DNA of 64,000 bases from Pinus tabuliformis (GCA_031772625.1 CM062813.1:763220720-763284719), one strand, 5' to 3'. Positions 45,102-58,300 are shown, counted from the stretch's first letter. The notes: generated by a model not told the origin, from the letters alone. Numbers and translations are program-made.

Positions 45102-46853
45102 GATGAATTTCTCTCGAGAGTAAAAAAGGAAAGGAGATTCATTGAGGTCTTTATTAAAAATATTGAAATTAAAAAGGAATTAATCAATATTGGTCCAAGA
45201 AGCAACTGCTTGGGTTCGACATGTTTATGATGGGCAGTTATTTTTAGAAAAAAAAAACTTTGCCTTTCCATATTTTAATAGTCGAGAAAAGGATGAAAAG
45301 GTGACTCTAGTCGCTTCCAATGGTTTAGCGAGATTGAAAGGACAAGCGCTCGATGATATTTTCAAATTTTAAGAGTTAGAAAAGATCGAAATGACCACTC
45401 AGGTAACTCTAGGAAAAAGGAGTACCAAGTAATCGTGAACTGCAATATACACCTCAGTAAATAAATTTACCAAGGACTTGAGGTACGTGCAGGAAATCTC
45501 CCTAAGTGTTGTGTTCAATGTATCACGCTTACAGGGCGGTAGAGTCAGCTTCCTATGGATAAAGGTTTGCGACCTATGAGGGTCTACCTTTATATACTCG
45601 AAAGTACAAGGAGCACAAGTCCATCCTAGCATTGTCTAAGGCAAAAGAGAACGACAATTGCTAAGTTTTATAGACGCCAGAACACGTCTCTAGCCTAGAC
45701 CACTAAGTATGAATGTTAATGTTTCAAATTCTCCTTAGATTAATTGATATATTTTAAAGTTGATCTTGGAATTATATTTCGATTTCAAGGCCTTAATGAT
45801 GTTCCCTGTTCCTAAAATGCAACTAAATGATGAAATGAAATCACCCATATCATTCATTAAACAAGAAAAAGTGCATTTATGACCATTTTCAAACGCTAAA
45901 TTCCCAACATGAAATCTAATCTTTCATATCATAAACAAATGCAATGCCAAAACAAAAACCTTAAAGTGAAATACCTTAAGATATAATGATGATTTTTTTT
46001 TCTTTTCCACTTAAGTGAAATCAATGTAATCTAGTGCAAAAAGTAAAAGAGAACGCAAGCAAGCCAACAAACATGAAAACCTGTCTCACATTAATGATTT
46101 GAATGCAACGAGAAATGCTTCGAAAACTATGAAAAGATAAACACTTTCTCTTTCTCTTTTTAGAAACACAAACTCAAAGCAAACACTTTCTTTCAATTCA
46201 AATCATACAATCAATTTGTAATCTATTGTTTTTCAAATGGAACTTAAGCGAATTTCACAGTATCTACTCAATCTGACACTAATGAAACGAAGTTAAGACA
46301 CAAGAACCAAAAGTGATTTGGAAAGGATGCGCAAAAAAACAAAAGACTCTTTAACACAGGTAATTGAGCTATGATGAGAAGACCAACGAGCGGATGAAGG
46401 ATTACCTAGAAGACCTAGAAACCGTAAAAGGATAATCAAACTTCAAACACACTTAAATCAATTTAAGAGGCGATTGTAACCAGACAAGGAAAGAGTCAAC
46501 TAAAAACACACTGGTAAATCAATGGGAGAAGGAAAAAGAACTGAAAACAAGAAGACAAAACCCAAATTTCTTTAACTTCTACTATCATCGCACCTGTTAA
46601 GAGAAAAGCAGTGATCATCGCTACTGTAATCAACACATCCACGATATCATCGTGACTGTGAGGGAAAAAAACGCGATGGGAGAGAAAAATAAAGAAAAAA
46701 CATAAAATATTCGATAACATCTCAAATCAACAACTGTCAAGAATCTACTAGGAAGTGAGACTGACTATAGATAAACAATGAAGTATGGGAATGAATGGTT
46801 TATCAAACTCATCAAAAGATAAGGTGAATAATTGGAAGGAAAGGATCAAAAGC
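45102..46853 (-). other. Gypsy-B untranslated leader
   Basis: About 1.75 kb between the primer-binding site and the start of Gag, with no convincing gene on either strand. Long leaders are usual in Tat-like Gypsy elements. Short open stretches (45399-45632 minus, 45190-45372 plus) show no domain. Confidence 0.5.
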
Positions 46854-46872
46854 TCCCTAGTGGAGTCCGCCA
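46854..46872 (-). promoter_or_regulatory. Primer-binding site of Gypsy-B
   Basis: On the minus strand the sequence TGGCGGACTCCACTAGGGA begins eight bases after an LTR end (CCTTGTCA, then A-run). TGGCG-ACTCC-type sites, complementary to a tRNA 3' end, are used by Tat-like plant Gypsy elements. It fixes the element's 5' side. Confidence 0.7.
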
Positions 46873-46878
46873 TTTTTT

Positions 46879-47971
46879 TGACAAGGTTAATACTCTCTGT
46901 GGACAGAGACAATCCCTATAGCCCAATGAGTGGGTCTAGCAACTGAAGTGACAATCAACTAGACATCTTCCTATATTACAATTGAAAAGAAGAACAAAGG
47001 AGATGGCCTACCTTGTTCTGATGCTATCCTTATTTTCTTTGTTGAGGATCCTAAGCCGCTTGTGTCACAGGCTTATTCCTACTTCTCTTAGTGTTTATGC
47101 ACCTTCACAAGTGATCAAGGCATAACAAGGCATGCCAAAAAAAATAGAAAATCCAATAGAAACCTACTTAATTGATCAAGGAATGTCAAGCTAAATGATA
47201 CATGAACATATACATTTTGGGAAGATGAACTAGCAGTTGTATATTCTTGGAAAATAAAGGGAAGCTTACAACCAAAGCCTTGATGTTGAAAGGCTCTCCT
47301 TGAGTGGTAATCCAAGTCGAAGCCAAGAACTCTCCAAGCATTCCTTCTCCAAGTCAAATTAATAACCTCTAGGCACAATCTTAGCATAAGGGTGAAAATA
47401 GACATAGACCAACCATTTGGGAATCGGAGAGGATGATTTTATAGACTGTGAAAGGGAGTTAGGACCTCTCTAAAGATAGGACTAGGCTCTCATCTGAAGG
47501 AGGTAGATCATAGGGATAAGACTAAGAGGCCAAGTTGGGAGGATTCAACCTCATCTATGCCAAACAACCTCCATCTCGTTGTTTTGGAAGCGTCTAGATC
47601 ACGAAGCTTCTTATCCTCTTTGGGAAAATTACCTCTTTGGGATCATCACGAGTATGCAAGGGAATAGAGAAATGCCATCGTTGGTCAAGTACAGTGCAGC
47701 AGGCGACCATCATTGTTCTAAGCCTTATAAGAGTGCTGATTCTAATTTTAGGGTTTTAAGAGCTATTTCTTTAGGGAAAGCTCAAGGTATTTTCCAATCA
47801 ATGTCTTAGGATGGATCTGAGCTGTATAAATGAATAAGTACACTACATAATGGTCATGTTTCAAGCACTTCAGGGTATGTCACAAGGAAGTGCAAGAGGT
47901 GTGAAAAGATATTGTGTAACACTAAGTATGGGAGACTGAAACATGGAAAAACATAATGAGTTATGGATATG
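46879..47971 (-). mobile_element. Gypsy-B 5' LTR (inner part)
   Basis: Minus-strand LTR ending ...CCTTGTCA at 46879, just before the primer site. A minus-strand TATA box (CTATAAAA, 47437-47444) marks the promoter. The outer end is not seen: Gypsy-C's LTR begins at 47972, so Gypsy-C probably inserted into this LTR. I found no matching 3' LTR near 35549. Confidence 0.55.
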
Positions 47972-50142
47972 TGATGGGCCTGGTATTGCAACAAGAATGT
48001 TGCAACTCCCAAGGATGCTAAATTTAATTATCAACCCAGGGTTCATATAAACATACGAGGTGTCGGAACTATATGTACAACATGAAATATGCCCTTTCAT
48101 TTCTATGATGCGATGAAGTGAATATCATGAAATCAAGCCTAAACTACTTACAGAAATGGAAATTCTTGAAATCAAAACCTTAACCTATTATAGGAAACAA
48201 AAGAAAAGGAAGGAAAACCTATTATAATTGCATAAAGTAAATAAAATGAACCAACTCTACATCAATTTATTCGAAGAGACCATATGCTAGTAACAACATT
48301 CATTAAACATTTCAAAAAGTAATAATGTAAATCATCATTATGCTATTCAATTCATGAACTTGTCTACTATGCCTAATTGTTGAAGTGAGTTGTAGTGGTA
48401 GAAAGGCAAGTCCTAAGTGATATTTGGTCTTCCTAATCATGTTTTTAGAGCCTTAGATATATTATTTATGTGTATGAGGAAAAAATCAAGCTTTAAGGAC
48501 AATTATGGCCGAGTTTGGAGGACTTGTACATAGTGCTACAAGAGGCTACATGATTGTCCTGTTTTGCTTTAGAATTGAATCTGTAATTTCTTTGAGGGTT
48601 AAAAATGTGATTTGCATGTGGAAAAGGGTAGTGAAATATAATATAAGGTTTTATTTTCCCCTTTCCAATATTATTACCCTTCAGGGGCCCATATTTCACA
48701 AGGAAAAAAGCACAGAGTTGCCTTAAAAAAACCATAAATGTACACTCGGTGAACAATGTTTTGAAGGAATTGTTGAGGTAGAAATAAGGGAGATGGTGGT
48801 AGCATGAGGAGTGTGAATTAAAATTATAAACCTTAAAAACACATAGTCTCACTTGCACACAAGAAATATTATGATATTTATACTTGAAAAATATTAAAAT
48901 ACCTAGTGTGCTAGCTAGTTTTTCCTCCGCTTTATCTCACTGAATGACCAAGAAAATTGAACGAAAGTGAGATGGGGTAAATTTTGTTATTAATTAGGAT
49001 TCCCTAGACTTCAATCCGAGTTGAATCACTCAAAAATACCCTTGTTAACATGTGTTAAAAATTAGCGAAAATTACTATTAAAAAACCATAAATTCAAGAA
49101 TGAGTGAGCTAGTTAACCTACAAAATGCGTAACTTGATCAAGCACAAATGCTATGGCGTAATTTTTTTTATTAATTTGGATTTTATTAGACTTCAATACA
49201 AGTGGAATTAATTCCAAAGAATATAATTAACATGTGCTAAAATTCGACAAAATTTTACTACTATTTTGCTACAGGATACTTTGAGAAATTCCAAAATTGT
49301 GAACTAGTAAACCAATCCAAGTAGCTCAATGATCAATATGAATTTTCAAAGTTGTTCTAAGGATGAATTGTGATTGTACCTATATAAATTACTTCCAAAC
49401 CAACTTATTTCAATAATTTAACTAATCTAACCTACAACAAATGAAGCATGAATACAAAATGCAGAAATAGGAAAAATAAGAATTAGAGATGCCAGTGAAC
49501 AAAACATTCAAAGAAGATAAATAAATTGTACTGCAAGGCTTTGAGGCTCATGGAATGGACAAGCCCAAGGATACTCAAATTCCTATAAAACTTGATTATT
49601 AGAGTCAATCCAAGTACATCTCTGCTAGAAATGAAGGTAGAGCTACTAAATAACAAGATTTCTTCATAATAAGACTAAGAAATACATTCCATTAGACGTG
49701 AATTCGAATTTATACTTATACAAATTGATGGCGAAGCATCTTCGGCAACTTTACCCTCCAAAATCCCTCAACAAGTGGATCTAGTTCCCAACAATAGGAA
49801 TCTTCATTCAATGACAAGGAACACATTCCTATATTTTCTCAATCACTAGATCTCCATAATTCGTTCAAAAATTTCATAATATCTAGTTCATTTTGTATCC
49901 AATATTGGTCCATCTTATAGCGGGGAGAAAGACCCTATATTATCTCATTCAGAATTTACTCAATATTCTTCAAAAATAAATAATATTAGGAACAAAATAT
50001 GCAATTATCTTTAAACCTTCTTGAGAACTTATTAAAGCTAAGAAAACATCATGAAGTGTAGAAGGAAATATTTAATATAGCCTTCATGTGCCTAGGAAAG
50101 GTTAGATGGGCCTTATTTTGTATCTAATTTTGGGGCCCATCA
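47972..50142 (-). mobile_element. Gypsy-C 3' LTR
   Basis: 2171 bases with a perfect 9-base terminal inverted repeat (TGATGGGCC...GGCCCATCA). Its first 371 bases match 60369-60734, the remaining part of the 5' LTR. A minus-strand purine tract (AATAGGGGTGTA) lies immediately outside at about 50143-50155, the expected polypurine tract. No gene is inside; minus and plus open stretches at 48493-48858 overlap each other and have no domain. Divergence between the two LTRs is obvious by eye, so the insertion is old. Confidence 0.85.
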
Positions 50143-52540
50143 TACACCCCTATTGAAATTGTTTCTCACCCTCTAAGAAACCTACTAATATTCTTTCCTC
50201 TTCTTGTCTTCATTCATTCCCATGTAGCTTCCCCCACTAGATGAAAGTATTTATTTCCAGTTCGTTGTGTATCATAGGTTCCTCTATTTCCTCGATTTCG
50301 TTGAAGCTTGCAGGGCACACTACACTCTTCTACAACCTTCTATTTCCCTCTCCCACCTTCAAGCCACTTTTAGAACCCTTAGATCACTCTCGGATGCAAT
50401 ACAGGGCATCTTGAAGTATCCTTGTAACTTTCATGTAGAAGCATGTTTATATTCTATATAAACGCCTGTAGGATCCTATAGAAACCAGTTTGCATGCCAA
50501 GAGGTGGTGGGTCCACCACATTACTTTTATTTTTACATTTATTTTTAAATAATCTTCTCTCTTTTTTTTAACAACATTGCATGCAAAACTTTAATTGTTA
50601 GTGATTTGGCCCCACTTATATTTTTTCTCTTTTTTTCCTTAAAAATATTGCATGAAAAATAAACTTGGATTTCTTTGAGTTAACTAAACTATCCCCCACC
50701 TACTTTTTGTATTCCATGATAAAAACCCACTTTCTTAAGTCTATTTTCACTTTTGTATCATTTATCTCCCACACACGTGGTTGTACTTTGGATAAATGTT
50801 AAGTGACTTTCTAGATAAGGTTGAGGCTTCTATTTTTATGTTTGGCTATAAAATACCTTTCCTTCTCACACTTTTAATATTTTCTTAAGCTATAGCAGGT
50901 TCGAAGGGTGAGGTTAAAGAGCTGCATACCTATGCCTTACCATGAGTGTTTTTTTGTGTGCAGGATGTTGTAGTAGATGTGGAGGCTACCTTAGATGATC
51001 CTAAAGCTACATGTGATAATTTGTCAGAGGTCGTGATGCTGATAACCTTGTTTTTGGATATATTTTAGGTTTTATTTTGTTGTTTTTGTTGTTGTTTTTA
51101 TTTCATATATCTAGTTCAGATGACCGTAATACTATTACTGAGATCCGCCTGATGTGAGTTTTGTAGCTGAACATTTGGTGTTTGCATTTCATTTCTGAAT
51201 AGAGGTAAGGATGCTTTGCTTGTATTCTAAGGTGCCATCTTCTCAGTTTCATTACTCCATGCACTTTTTTTCTTTAAAAATTTATTTTGTGTGGTTCTCT
51301 TCTTTATTTGAATATAATCTTGACTGATTAAAGTTTGTCAACATAGGTTCTACAAGAGGTGGATCAAATAATGTTGTTGAAGGTGGATAGTAATCATGTA
51401 GCATCTTTACATAGGTCTTGTAGGTTCCCAAAACCAAGGAAATGACTCTCAAATTCCTTCATGATAGTTGGTTCTTCATTCTAGTGCTTTCAACTATGGT
51501 CTTGTAGGGTTTGTGCAGACTTCTACAATTCTGTGTGTCTTCCTATGCCAGTCACATAGGCCCCTATACCATCAAAATTTTCTTTACATAATGCTTCTAA
51601 AAACTATGATAATTCGTGATCATTCTATGGAAAGGGATCATAGGCCTTTTCTGTGGTCGAAGGGATGGAAGAAGGGGTGAAAATGAGTATTTTTTATGGA
51701 CATAAGTGGAAATTTGGGCGAAGGAGAGGCAAAGTGGTGTGGAAAATTCATGATGAGGGTGAGGTGGACCCATCCTCTTATCCCTAAGTGAAAATAATTC
51801 TTGAACCTTCTTTTTGTATTGATCATAATCCTGTAGCAAAATTTAGGACAATCCTGTAGCAATTCCAGGATAATCCTATAACATAATTGTTTAATCCATA
51901 TCTCTCAAATGGTAGATTGGATTCACCTGAAATTTTTTGAGTGTGATTCCGTGATCCTTATGGATCTCCCCATGAAACATATTGGGTAATATATGCACGA
52001 ATATTTGGAAAAATGAAAATGGTTATAGGTGATGGTGGCTAATTTCTTGAAAAATATGCACTAGAATTTGCTAATTTGTTTAATAATGTGACCACCATCC
52101 TTATGCATATCTATATAAAAAAAATTGTTTAATGTATGCACAATTTTAAATATATGGTAAAAACAATTTCTACCCTACATTATTTAGCAATCTTATAGCA
52201 GCACACAACTTTCCAGTAGCAACTCAAGGCAATCAAAAAAATGAATGGGAAACGCTTGCGAAAGATCAGTGAAGGTTGTGGATGGTTAGGAAATGGATGA
52301 GAGTGATGTGGGGAAGCTTCCTAGTTCCTTTGAAGATGCATGCATTAGGCTTGGAGCCAAATATTCAAGCTGGCCTATTTATTCCATTTTGTTGAATTGA
52401 TTTCTCATTGATCATTTCTATTTTTCCTTTTTTATTTCTTTTATTTCTCTTTTTTCCTAGACTCATTCACTGCTTTAATAAGGTTTCCAACCAATAGTTC
52501 TACCTAGGCACCTCAGAAGAGGTTTTCACCTAGGATCTTA
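50143..52540 (-). other. Gypsy-C internal region without pol
   Basis: About 2.4 kb between the polypurine tract and the Gag end in which I find no protease, RT, RNase H or integrase on either strand. On the plus strand there are promoter- and exon-like signals: a TATA box at 50846-50855, an AG/GT-bounded open block at 50964-51029 (66 bases) and another at 51347-51414 (68 bases). The rest is AT-rich with no recognisable content. Confidence 0.5.
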
Positions 52541-53163
52541 GCTTTTTTTGTTTTTTTCCAACCCATTGACCGCCTCATGGAGGTTTTTTTATTCAGGTCA
52601 AGAACTATTAAAGAAGATAGTGTTGCCCCAACTTAATGACTTTTTGGAACCAATGCTCAATATAATTATGATTCCCTTAGTTCTCTTGCATATTTGGATC
52701 ACTTTATGTGTCATATTCTACCAAGACATTAATATCTTCTTCTTTTTGTTGACTATTCTCTTGAACACATAGAGATGTGATGACAAACACGATGGAACTT
52801 TTTCATTCCATGATTCTAATGTCTGCTCTCCATCAAGTGCAGTCCATGATTCTTTGGTCTCCTCATTTGAATATTCTTTTTTCTAAATGTTTCCCTTAAA
52901 TGACATCAAGAGAATATTTTTTTGCAATACTCTTCCTGATCTAAGATGAATACCATTTAGATCAAGAGGATTCCTTTGGAATTGTTGTACCTCAGCATTG
53001 TATGTGGGTTGAGTTACTTTACTGTTTGGGTTAAAAAATGGTTGTGCAGGTAGTTGAGTGGGAGTGGATATTTGATATGGATGTGGTTGTGGTGGATGGT
53101 ACAGATAACATGGAGTTGGGTATGGAGGATATTAAGGAAAATATTGAGGATATTGTGGATTTC
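52541..53163 (-). pseudogene. Gypsy-C Gag C-terminal part
   Basis: Minus-strand translation from 53163 gives a Tyr/Pro-rich stretch (NPQYPQYFP.YPPYP) and then QQFQRNPLDLNGIHLRSGRVL. LRSGRVL is the conserved motif after Gag in Athila/Tat-like plant Gypsy elements. Downstream the frame breaks up with stops near 52890 and frame changes. The upstream part of the same gene lies at 59063-60110, separated by the inserted chromovirus. Confidence 0.7.
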
Positions 53164-53168
53164 CCCCA

Positions 53169-53501
53169 TGTTAGGCCCCTATAATACTATTGATTCCCCC
53201 ATTACTATTTTCATTGTATCCCTTATTGTTATTATTGTGACCCTATTGCCCCCATATTGTTATTAGTATGCCCCATAAAAACCCACTATTGTTATTTTTG
53301 TGCCCTTATGTTATTACTGTTATGTCGGCTTGATTACATTGTGACCCGTTACACTCCTATATATAGAAGGGAGGTTTAGTCAATTGTATCATCCAAGAAT
53401 TGTTCATTTGTGTAATGTAAAGGAGGTTGTCCCCTCGAAGAGGCTGAATTATAAGGCGTTGATCTGTCTTTTCTATCTTTTTGTGAGTTGGTTTCCTAAC
53501 A
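53169..53501 (+). mobile_element. Chromovirus 5' LTR
   Basis: 333 bases, TGTTAGG...CCTAACA. It has a TATA box (TATATATAG, 53358-53366), followed by the transcribed R/U5 region. Upstream repeats of ATTGTTATTATTGTG-type phrases form a simple T/A-rich U3. Confidence 0.92.
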
Positions 53502-53503
53502 TT

Positions 53504-53515
53504 TGGTCTCAGAGC
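53504..53515 (+). promoter_or_regulatory. Chromovirus primer-binding site
   Basis: TGGTCTCAGAGC two bases after the LTR. It differs by one base from TGGTATCAGAGC, the complement of the 3' end of plant initiator methionine tRNA used by chromoviruses. Confidence 0.85.
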
Positions 53516-54182
53516 TTTGGATTCTAGGGCTTCACTGCTCCAAACAGGTCATCGTGGAATTTTTGCTATAACTTTTTTTCTGCAACATTTCAGAAGCTAA
53601 AAAAAAAAACCCATTTGGTCTAAAATCGTTTTGCACTTCGGGTCCGAATTTCAGAGCTTGTCTCACTATATTTGTGGAGATATGATCTGAGGAAGTTGGC
53701 TTTTTTGTAGACTCCTGAATTAGATTCCAAATAGGTGACCTGAGAAAAATCGTCATAACTTTTGTTTTGAGCATCAGATTGAAATTTCGTAAGAAGTTTC
53801 AAAAAAAGGACGGCCTGTAGTTTTCTGTGTATCAGTTTCAAGTACTAAGGTCGAAACAGTGACACGTGGCACATCGTACAAGTTCGCTCTATTGAACTAT
53901 TCTATAATCAGGTCACCATGGGAGATTTAGCATAACTCTTCCTTGGAGAATCCAATCTTGATCAGACTTGTGGGGTTAGAAAGATGACTCAAAGAGCTAC
54001 CACAGGACAAGATTTTAGATATTCAATATTCACAGTTACAGAGATACAACAGATTCAATATCGAGCTCTTACAAAGTGAAAAGCAAAGGTGTGTAGTTTT
54101 TTTGAATTTTGCATAAGATTGGTTTGAAAAATTAGTTTGAAGGAATTCAAAGGGAATAGTGAAGAATTATTAGCATTAATTA

Positions 54183-55346
54183 ATGCCCCGAAGAAAGAAA
54201 ATGGAAACACCTAGTAAGCAACCTGAAAGCTCTAGCATGACTCGTGAAGAAGAGGAAGAAATGCAACATGATATATCAAAATTACAAGACCAAGTACAAC
54301 AAATTTCACTCTCACTAAAGGTAAATGAAGCCAAGATGAATGGCATGGAAGCTAATATGAATGGCATGAAAGTTAAGATGGATGGCGTGGAAGCTAAGAT
54401 GGATGGTTTAAAGAAAGGCGTAGAAGCTAAGATGAATGGCATGGACGCTAAGATGAATGGCATGGACGCTAAGATGAATGGCATGGATGATAAGATGGAA
54501 GAATTGAAGATAAATTTGAATAAGTTGCTACAATAAATGGTCACTAATGGTGAAAGGGTAGTAAAGGAAACTCATGATGAGAAAAAACGAAATGTTAAAC
54601 ATGATTTCATAGACTCTAACGTTGGATTGAAGACCCACCATGCTCCAAAAATCGATATGAGGAAGTTTGATGGAAAGGATCCCGAAACATGGATACTATA
54701 GATGGAGCAATTTTTTGATCTCCATAATGTGAAAAACACACAAAAGGTACGTATTGAAACTTTATATTTGGAACCAAATCAGTTTGTATGGTATCGATGG
54801 ATTTGCTCTCGTAAACAAATTGTCACTTGGGAAATTTTTACGAAAGAAATGATAGCACATTATGAGGATACAAAAAGCGACACCTTTTTTAGCCAATTGA
54901 TAAGTCTCAAACAAAAGGGTTCAATGATGGAGCACATTGAGGACTTCCAAAAATTGAACATAAGGGTAAAATATATTCTAGAGGAGCATAGGATTGATGT
55001 GTTCATCAGGACTTTAAAGGATAATATCCAACATGAGGTTCGCCTTTGGCAACCTGATTCATTGGAGAAGGCATTCAGGTTAGCGAGAAAAATGGAAAGC
55101 AAAATTATGGCAACGAGGAAGCCTACCACTCACAAATATAAAGATGGAAGTGTTGTTGCCCCTAGCCTTCCACAACCTACAAGGTTGACACCACAACAAT
55201 TGGAAGAAAAAAGAGAAAAAGGGCTTTGTTACAGTTGTGATAGAAAATACACTAAAGGTCATAAGTGTGCTGAGAAGAAATTATTCTACATAGATTGTGA
55301 AGAGGAGGAAGAAAAGGAACAAGAAATGTCAAAAGAGAGGATATAA
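54183..55346 (+). pseudogene. Chromovirus Gag
   Basis: Starts MPRRKKME, with a basic then acidic N-terminus. A coiled coil follows, built of 21-base repeats (EAKMNGM-type heptads, residues about 49-105). After stops at 54534 and 54699 (TAG where WIL-Q-MEQFF is expected) the capsid core continues from 54702 (MEQFFDLHNV, WEIFTKEMIAHY, then LKQKGSMMEHIEDFQKL). It ends in a zinc knuckle, CYSCDRKYTKGHKC, and a Glu-rich tail, stopping at 55346. All parts are in one frame, so only two in-frame stops separate it from a full Gag. Gag forms the virus-like particle and binds element RNA. Confidence 0.88.
54327..54500 (+). repeat. 21-base repeat encoding coiled-coil heptads
   Basis: Eight units of a 21-base repeat (GAAGCTAAGATGAATGGCATG type) encode heptads such as EAKMNGM and DAKMNGM. 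One 4-residue insertion (KKGV) lies between units four and five. Near-identical neighbouring units in the second half suggest recent expansion. Confidence 0.9.
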
Positions 55347-58300
55347 TCATGGAACAAACCATAGATAAAGAAGAAATGAATCCGACCATATCTTTTAATG
55401 CATTGGCTGGAATTACCACTCCTCAAACTATCAAGATAGAAGGACATATCAAGAAGAAAAAGGTAATAGTGTTGATTGATTCGAGAAGTACCCATAATTT
55501 TATTCATTGTAAGATAGCATAGGAATTGAATTGTTCCTATATCCAACACCAGAGTGTCAAGTGATGGTTGCAAGTGGAGGAAACATAAATTGCTCTGGAA
55601 AGTGCCATAATATCAAGATATCCATGGGAGAATATGTATTGAATAACCCATTGCTTTCCATTCCAATGGGTGGTGCCGATGTTGTACTAGGAGTCCAATG
55701 GCTACAATCCTTGGGTACAATAGCTTTTAATTTTCAAGAACGTTTCATGAAATTTTGTGCGGAAGGAAAGGAAGTTGAATTAAGGGGTATTGTAGGGAAA
55801 CCAGAAAAGATAATTAGCTCTAATGGTATGACAAAGCTTCTAAAGAAGGAACAACAAGGTGTAATTGCACAATTATGTTTGCTAGAGGTTCCCACATTGA
55901 AATCATGTATTTCTCCAGATATCCAAAAAGTCTTGGACAGTAATTCCAAGGTATTTGAGATTCCCAAAGGTCTCCCACCTATTCGTGATCATGATCATGA
56001 TATTCATTTGATTCCAGGAAGTGTTCCTCCAAACATCAGGCCGTACAGATATCCCTATGCCCAAAACAGTGAAATTGAACGTATGGTTGCAGAAATGCTA
56101 GAGGCTAGTATAATTCCACCTAGTCAAATTTCTTTCTCTGCTCCAGTAGTATTGGTGCACAAGAAGGATGGATCATGGTGCATTTATCCATATTATAGGG
56201 AGCTCAACAAGATCACTATTAAAGATAAATTTCCCATTCTTGTCATGGATGAATTATTGGATGAATTGCATTGATCAATTTACTTCACCAAGTTGGATCT
56301 TCATTCAGGATATCATCAAATCAAAATGAAGATTGAAGACATTCCAAAAACAGCATTTAGAACTCATGAGGGTCATTATGAATTTTTGGTCATGCCTTTG
56401 GGCCTTACCAGTGCACCTTCTAAATTTGAAGGTTTGATGAATTCCATTTTCAAAGCCTTCCTTAGAAAATTTGTGTTAGTATTTTTTGATGATATACTAA
56501 TCTACAACAAGTCTTGGAAGGATCATGTTGAACATGTTGACAGGGTGCTCAAACTATTGAAGGAGAAATAGTTATATGCAAAAAGCTCCAAATGTTTATT
56601 TGGAGTACAAGAGGTGGAATATATGGGTCATATTGTATCTCATGAAGGCGTTAAGGTAGACCCTAGAAGAATTAAAGCCATTAAGGAATGGAAAATCCCC
56701 ACATCTATAAAGCATCTGCGAGGATTTCTCGTGTTGACAGGGTATTATTGCAAGTTTGTTAAAAATTATGGGAGAATAGCATCACCTCTAACAACATTAT
56801 TGAAGAAAGATGCATTTTCATGGACTCTAGAAGCAACAAAGGCCTTCGAACATCTTAAAGAGGAAATGTGCCAAGCACCGGTCTTAGCTACACCGGATTT
56901 CACAAAAACCTTTATTGTGGAATGTGATGCTTCGGGAAATGGAATTGGTGTTGTTTTAACGCAAAATGAAAGACCCATTTCTTTCGAAAGTCGTCCAATC
57001 AAGGGAAATTATTTACACAAAGCTATTTATGAGCAGGAAATGTTGGCAATACTACATGCACTTAAGAAATGGCGACCCTACCTAATGGGAAGACACTTCA
57101 AGGTAAAAACGGATCATGATAGTCTTAAATACTTTTTAGAACAAATATTATCCTCTGAAGAGCAACAAAAATGGGTCACAAAGATGTTGGGTTATGACTT
57201 TGAAATCATCTACAAAAAAATGAAGCAAAATGTTGTGGCAAATGCACTCTCAAGAAAGGATGAGGATGTGGAAGCATTGTTGTGCGCCATTTCTATTATC
57301 CAACCAAATTGGATAAATGAAGAAAGGGAGGAATGGAAGAATGATGAAGAAGTGTGGGCACTCATTCAAAAGTTACAACAAGATCCCAGTACATCTAATA
57401 CATTTAGATGGAAAAAAGTTTCGTTATGGTACAAAGATCGCTTATACCTATGTAAGAATTTCCAACTCAAAAAAAAAGATCCTTATGGAATTGCACACTT
57501 CTCCCTTGGGAAGGCACTCAGGGTTTTTAAAAACTTACCACAGGGTTAAGAAGGAATTTTTTTTGGATGGTCTTAAATCGAATATTCAAAAGTTTGTGGC
57601 GGAATGTTTGGTTTACCAATAAAATAAATTTGAAACAATTAAGACCTAGGTCTATTACAACCTTTATCCATTTCAAGCCAATGTTGGGAGGAAGTTTCAA
57701 TGGATTTTATCACAGGTTTACCCAAGTCTGAAGGAAAGAGTGTCATCATGGTGGTAGTTGACAAACTTACCAAGTATGCACACTTTTGTGCATTATCACA
57801 TCCATTTAAAGCAAGTACAGTTTCTACTACATTTATGGAAACAATTCAAAAGCTACATGCAAACCCAAAGATTATTTTAAGCAACAGAGATCCCATTTTC
57901 ACTGGAAATTTTTGGACAAAATTATTTTCTTATCTCGGTACCTATTTAGCTCATAGCTCATCTTATCATCCTCAATCTGATGGGCAAACTGAGATAGTAA
58001 AAAAATGTTTGGAAGGATATCTTCGTTGCTTTGTATCTGATAAACAGACACAATGGGTCAAATGGTTGCCTCTAGCTGAATGGTGGTATAACATTTCCTT
58101 CCATACTGCAGCAAAAATGACCCCATTTATGGCACTTTATGGATATCATCCACCATCCATCAAATCATATTTAAGAGAAAATTCTGAGGTTCAAGCAATG
58201 GAACATCACATCAAGCATCAACAACAAGTTTTGCAACTCTTAAAGGATAACCTCACGTTGGTGTAGAATAGAATGAAACAATAGGCAGATCAACATCGTA

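Noticed and set aside
48493..48858. 121-codon minus frame and opposing plus frame
   Set aside because: Both are within the Gypsy-C LTR, overlap on opposite strands and show no domain.
54176..54544. Minus-strand repeat protein (SMPFILA repeats) and possible CRISPR-like periodic array
   Set aside because: Antisense of the 21-base Gag repeat; there are no spacers, and unit length and plant context exclude CRISPR.
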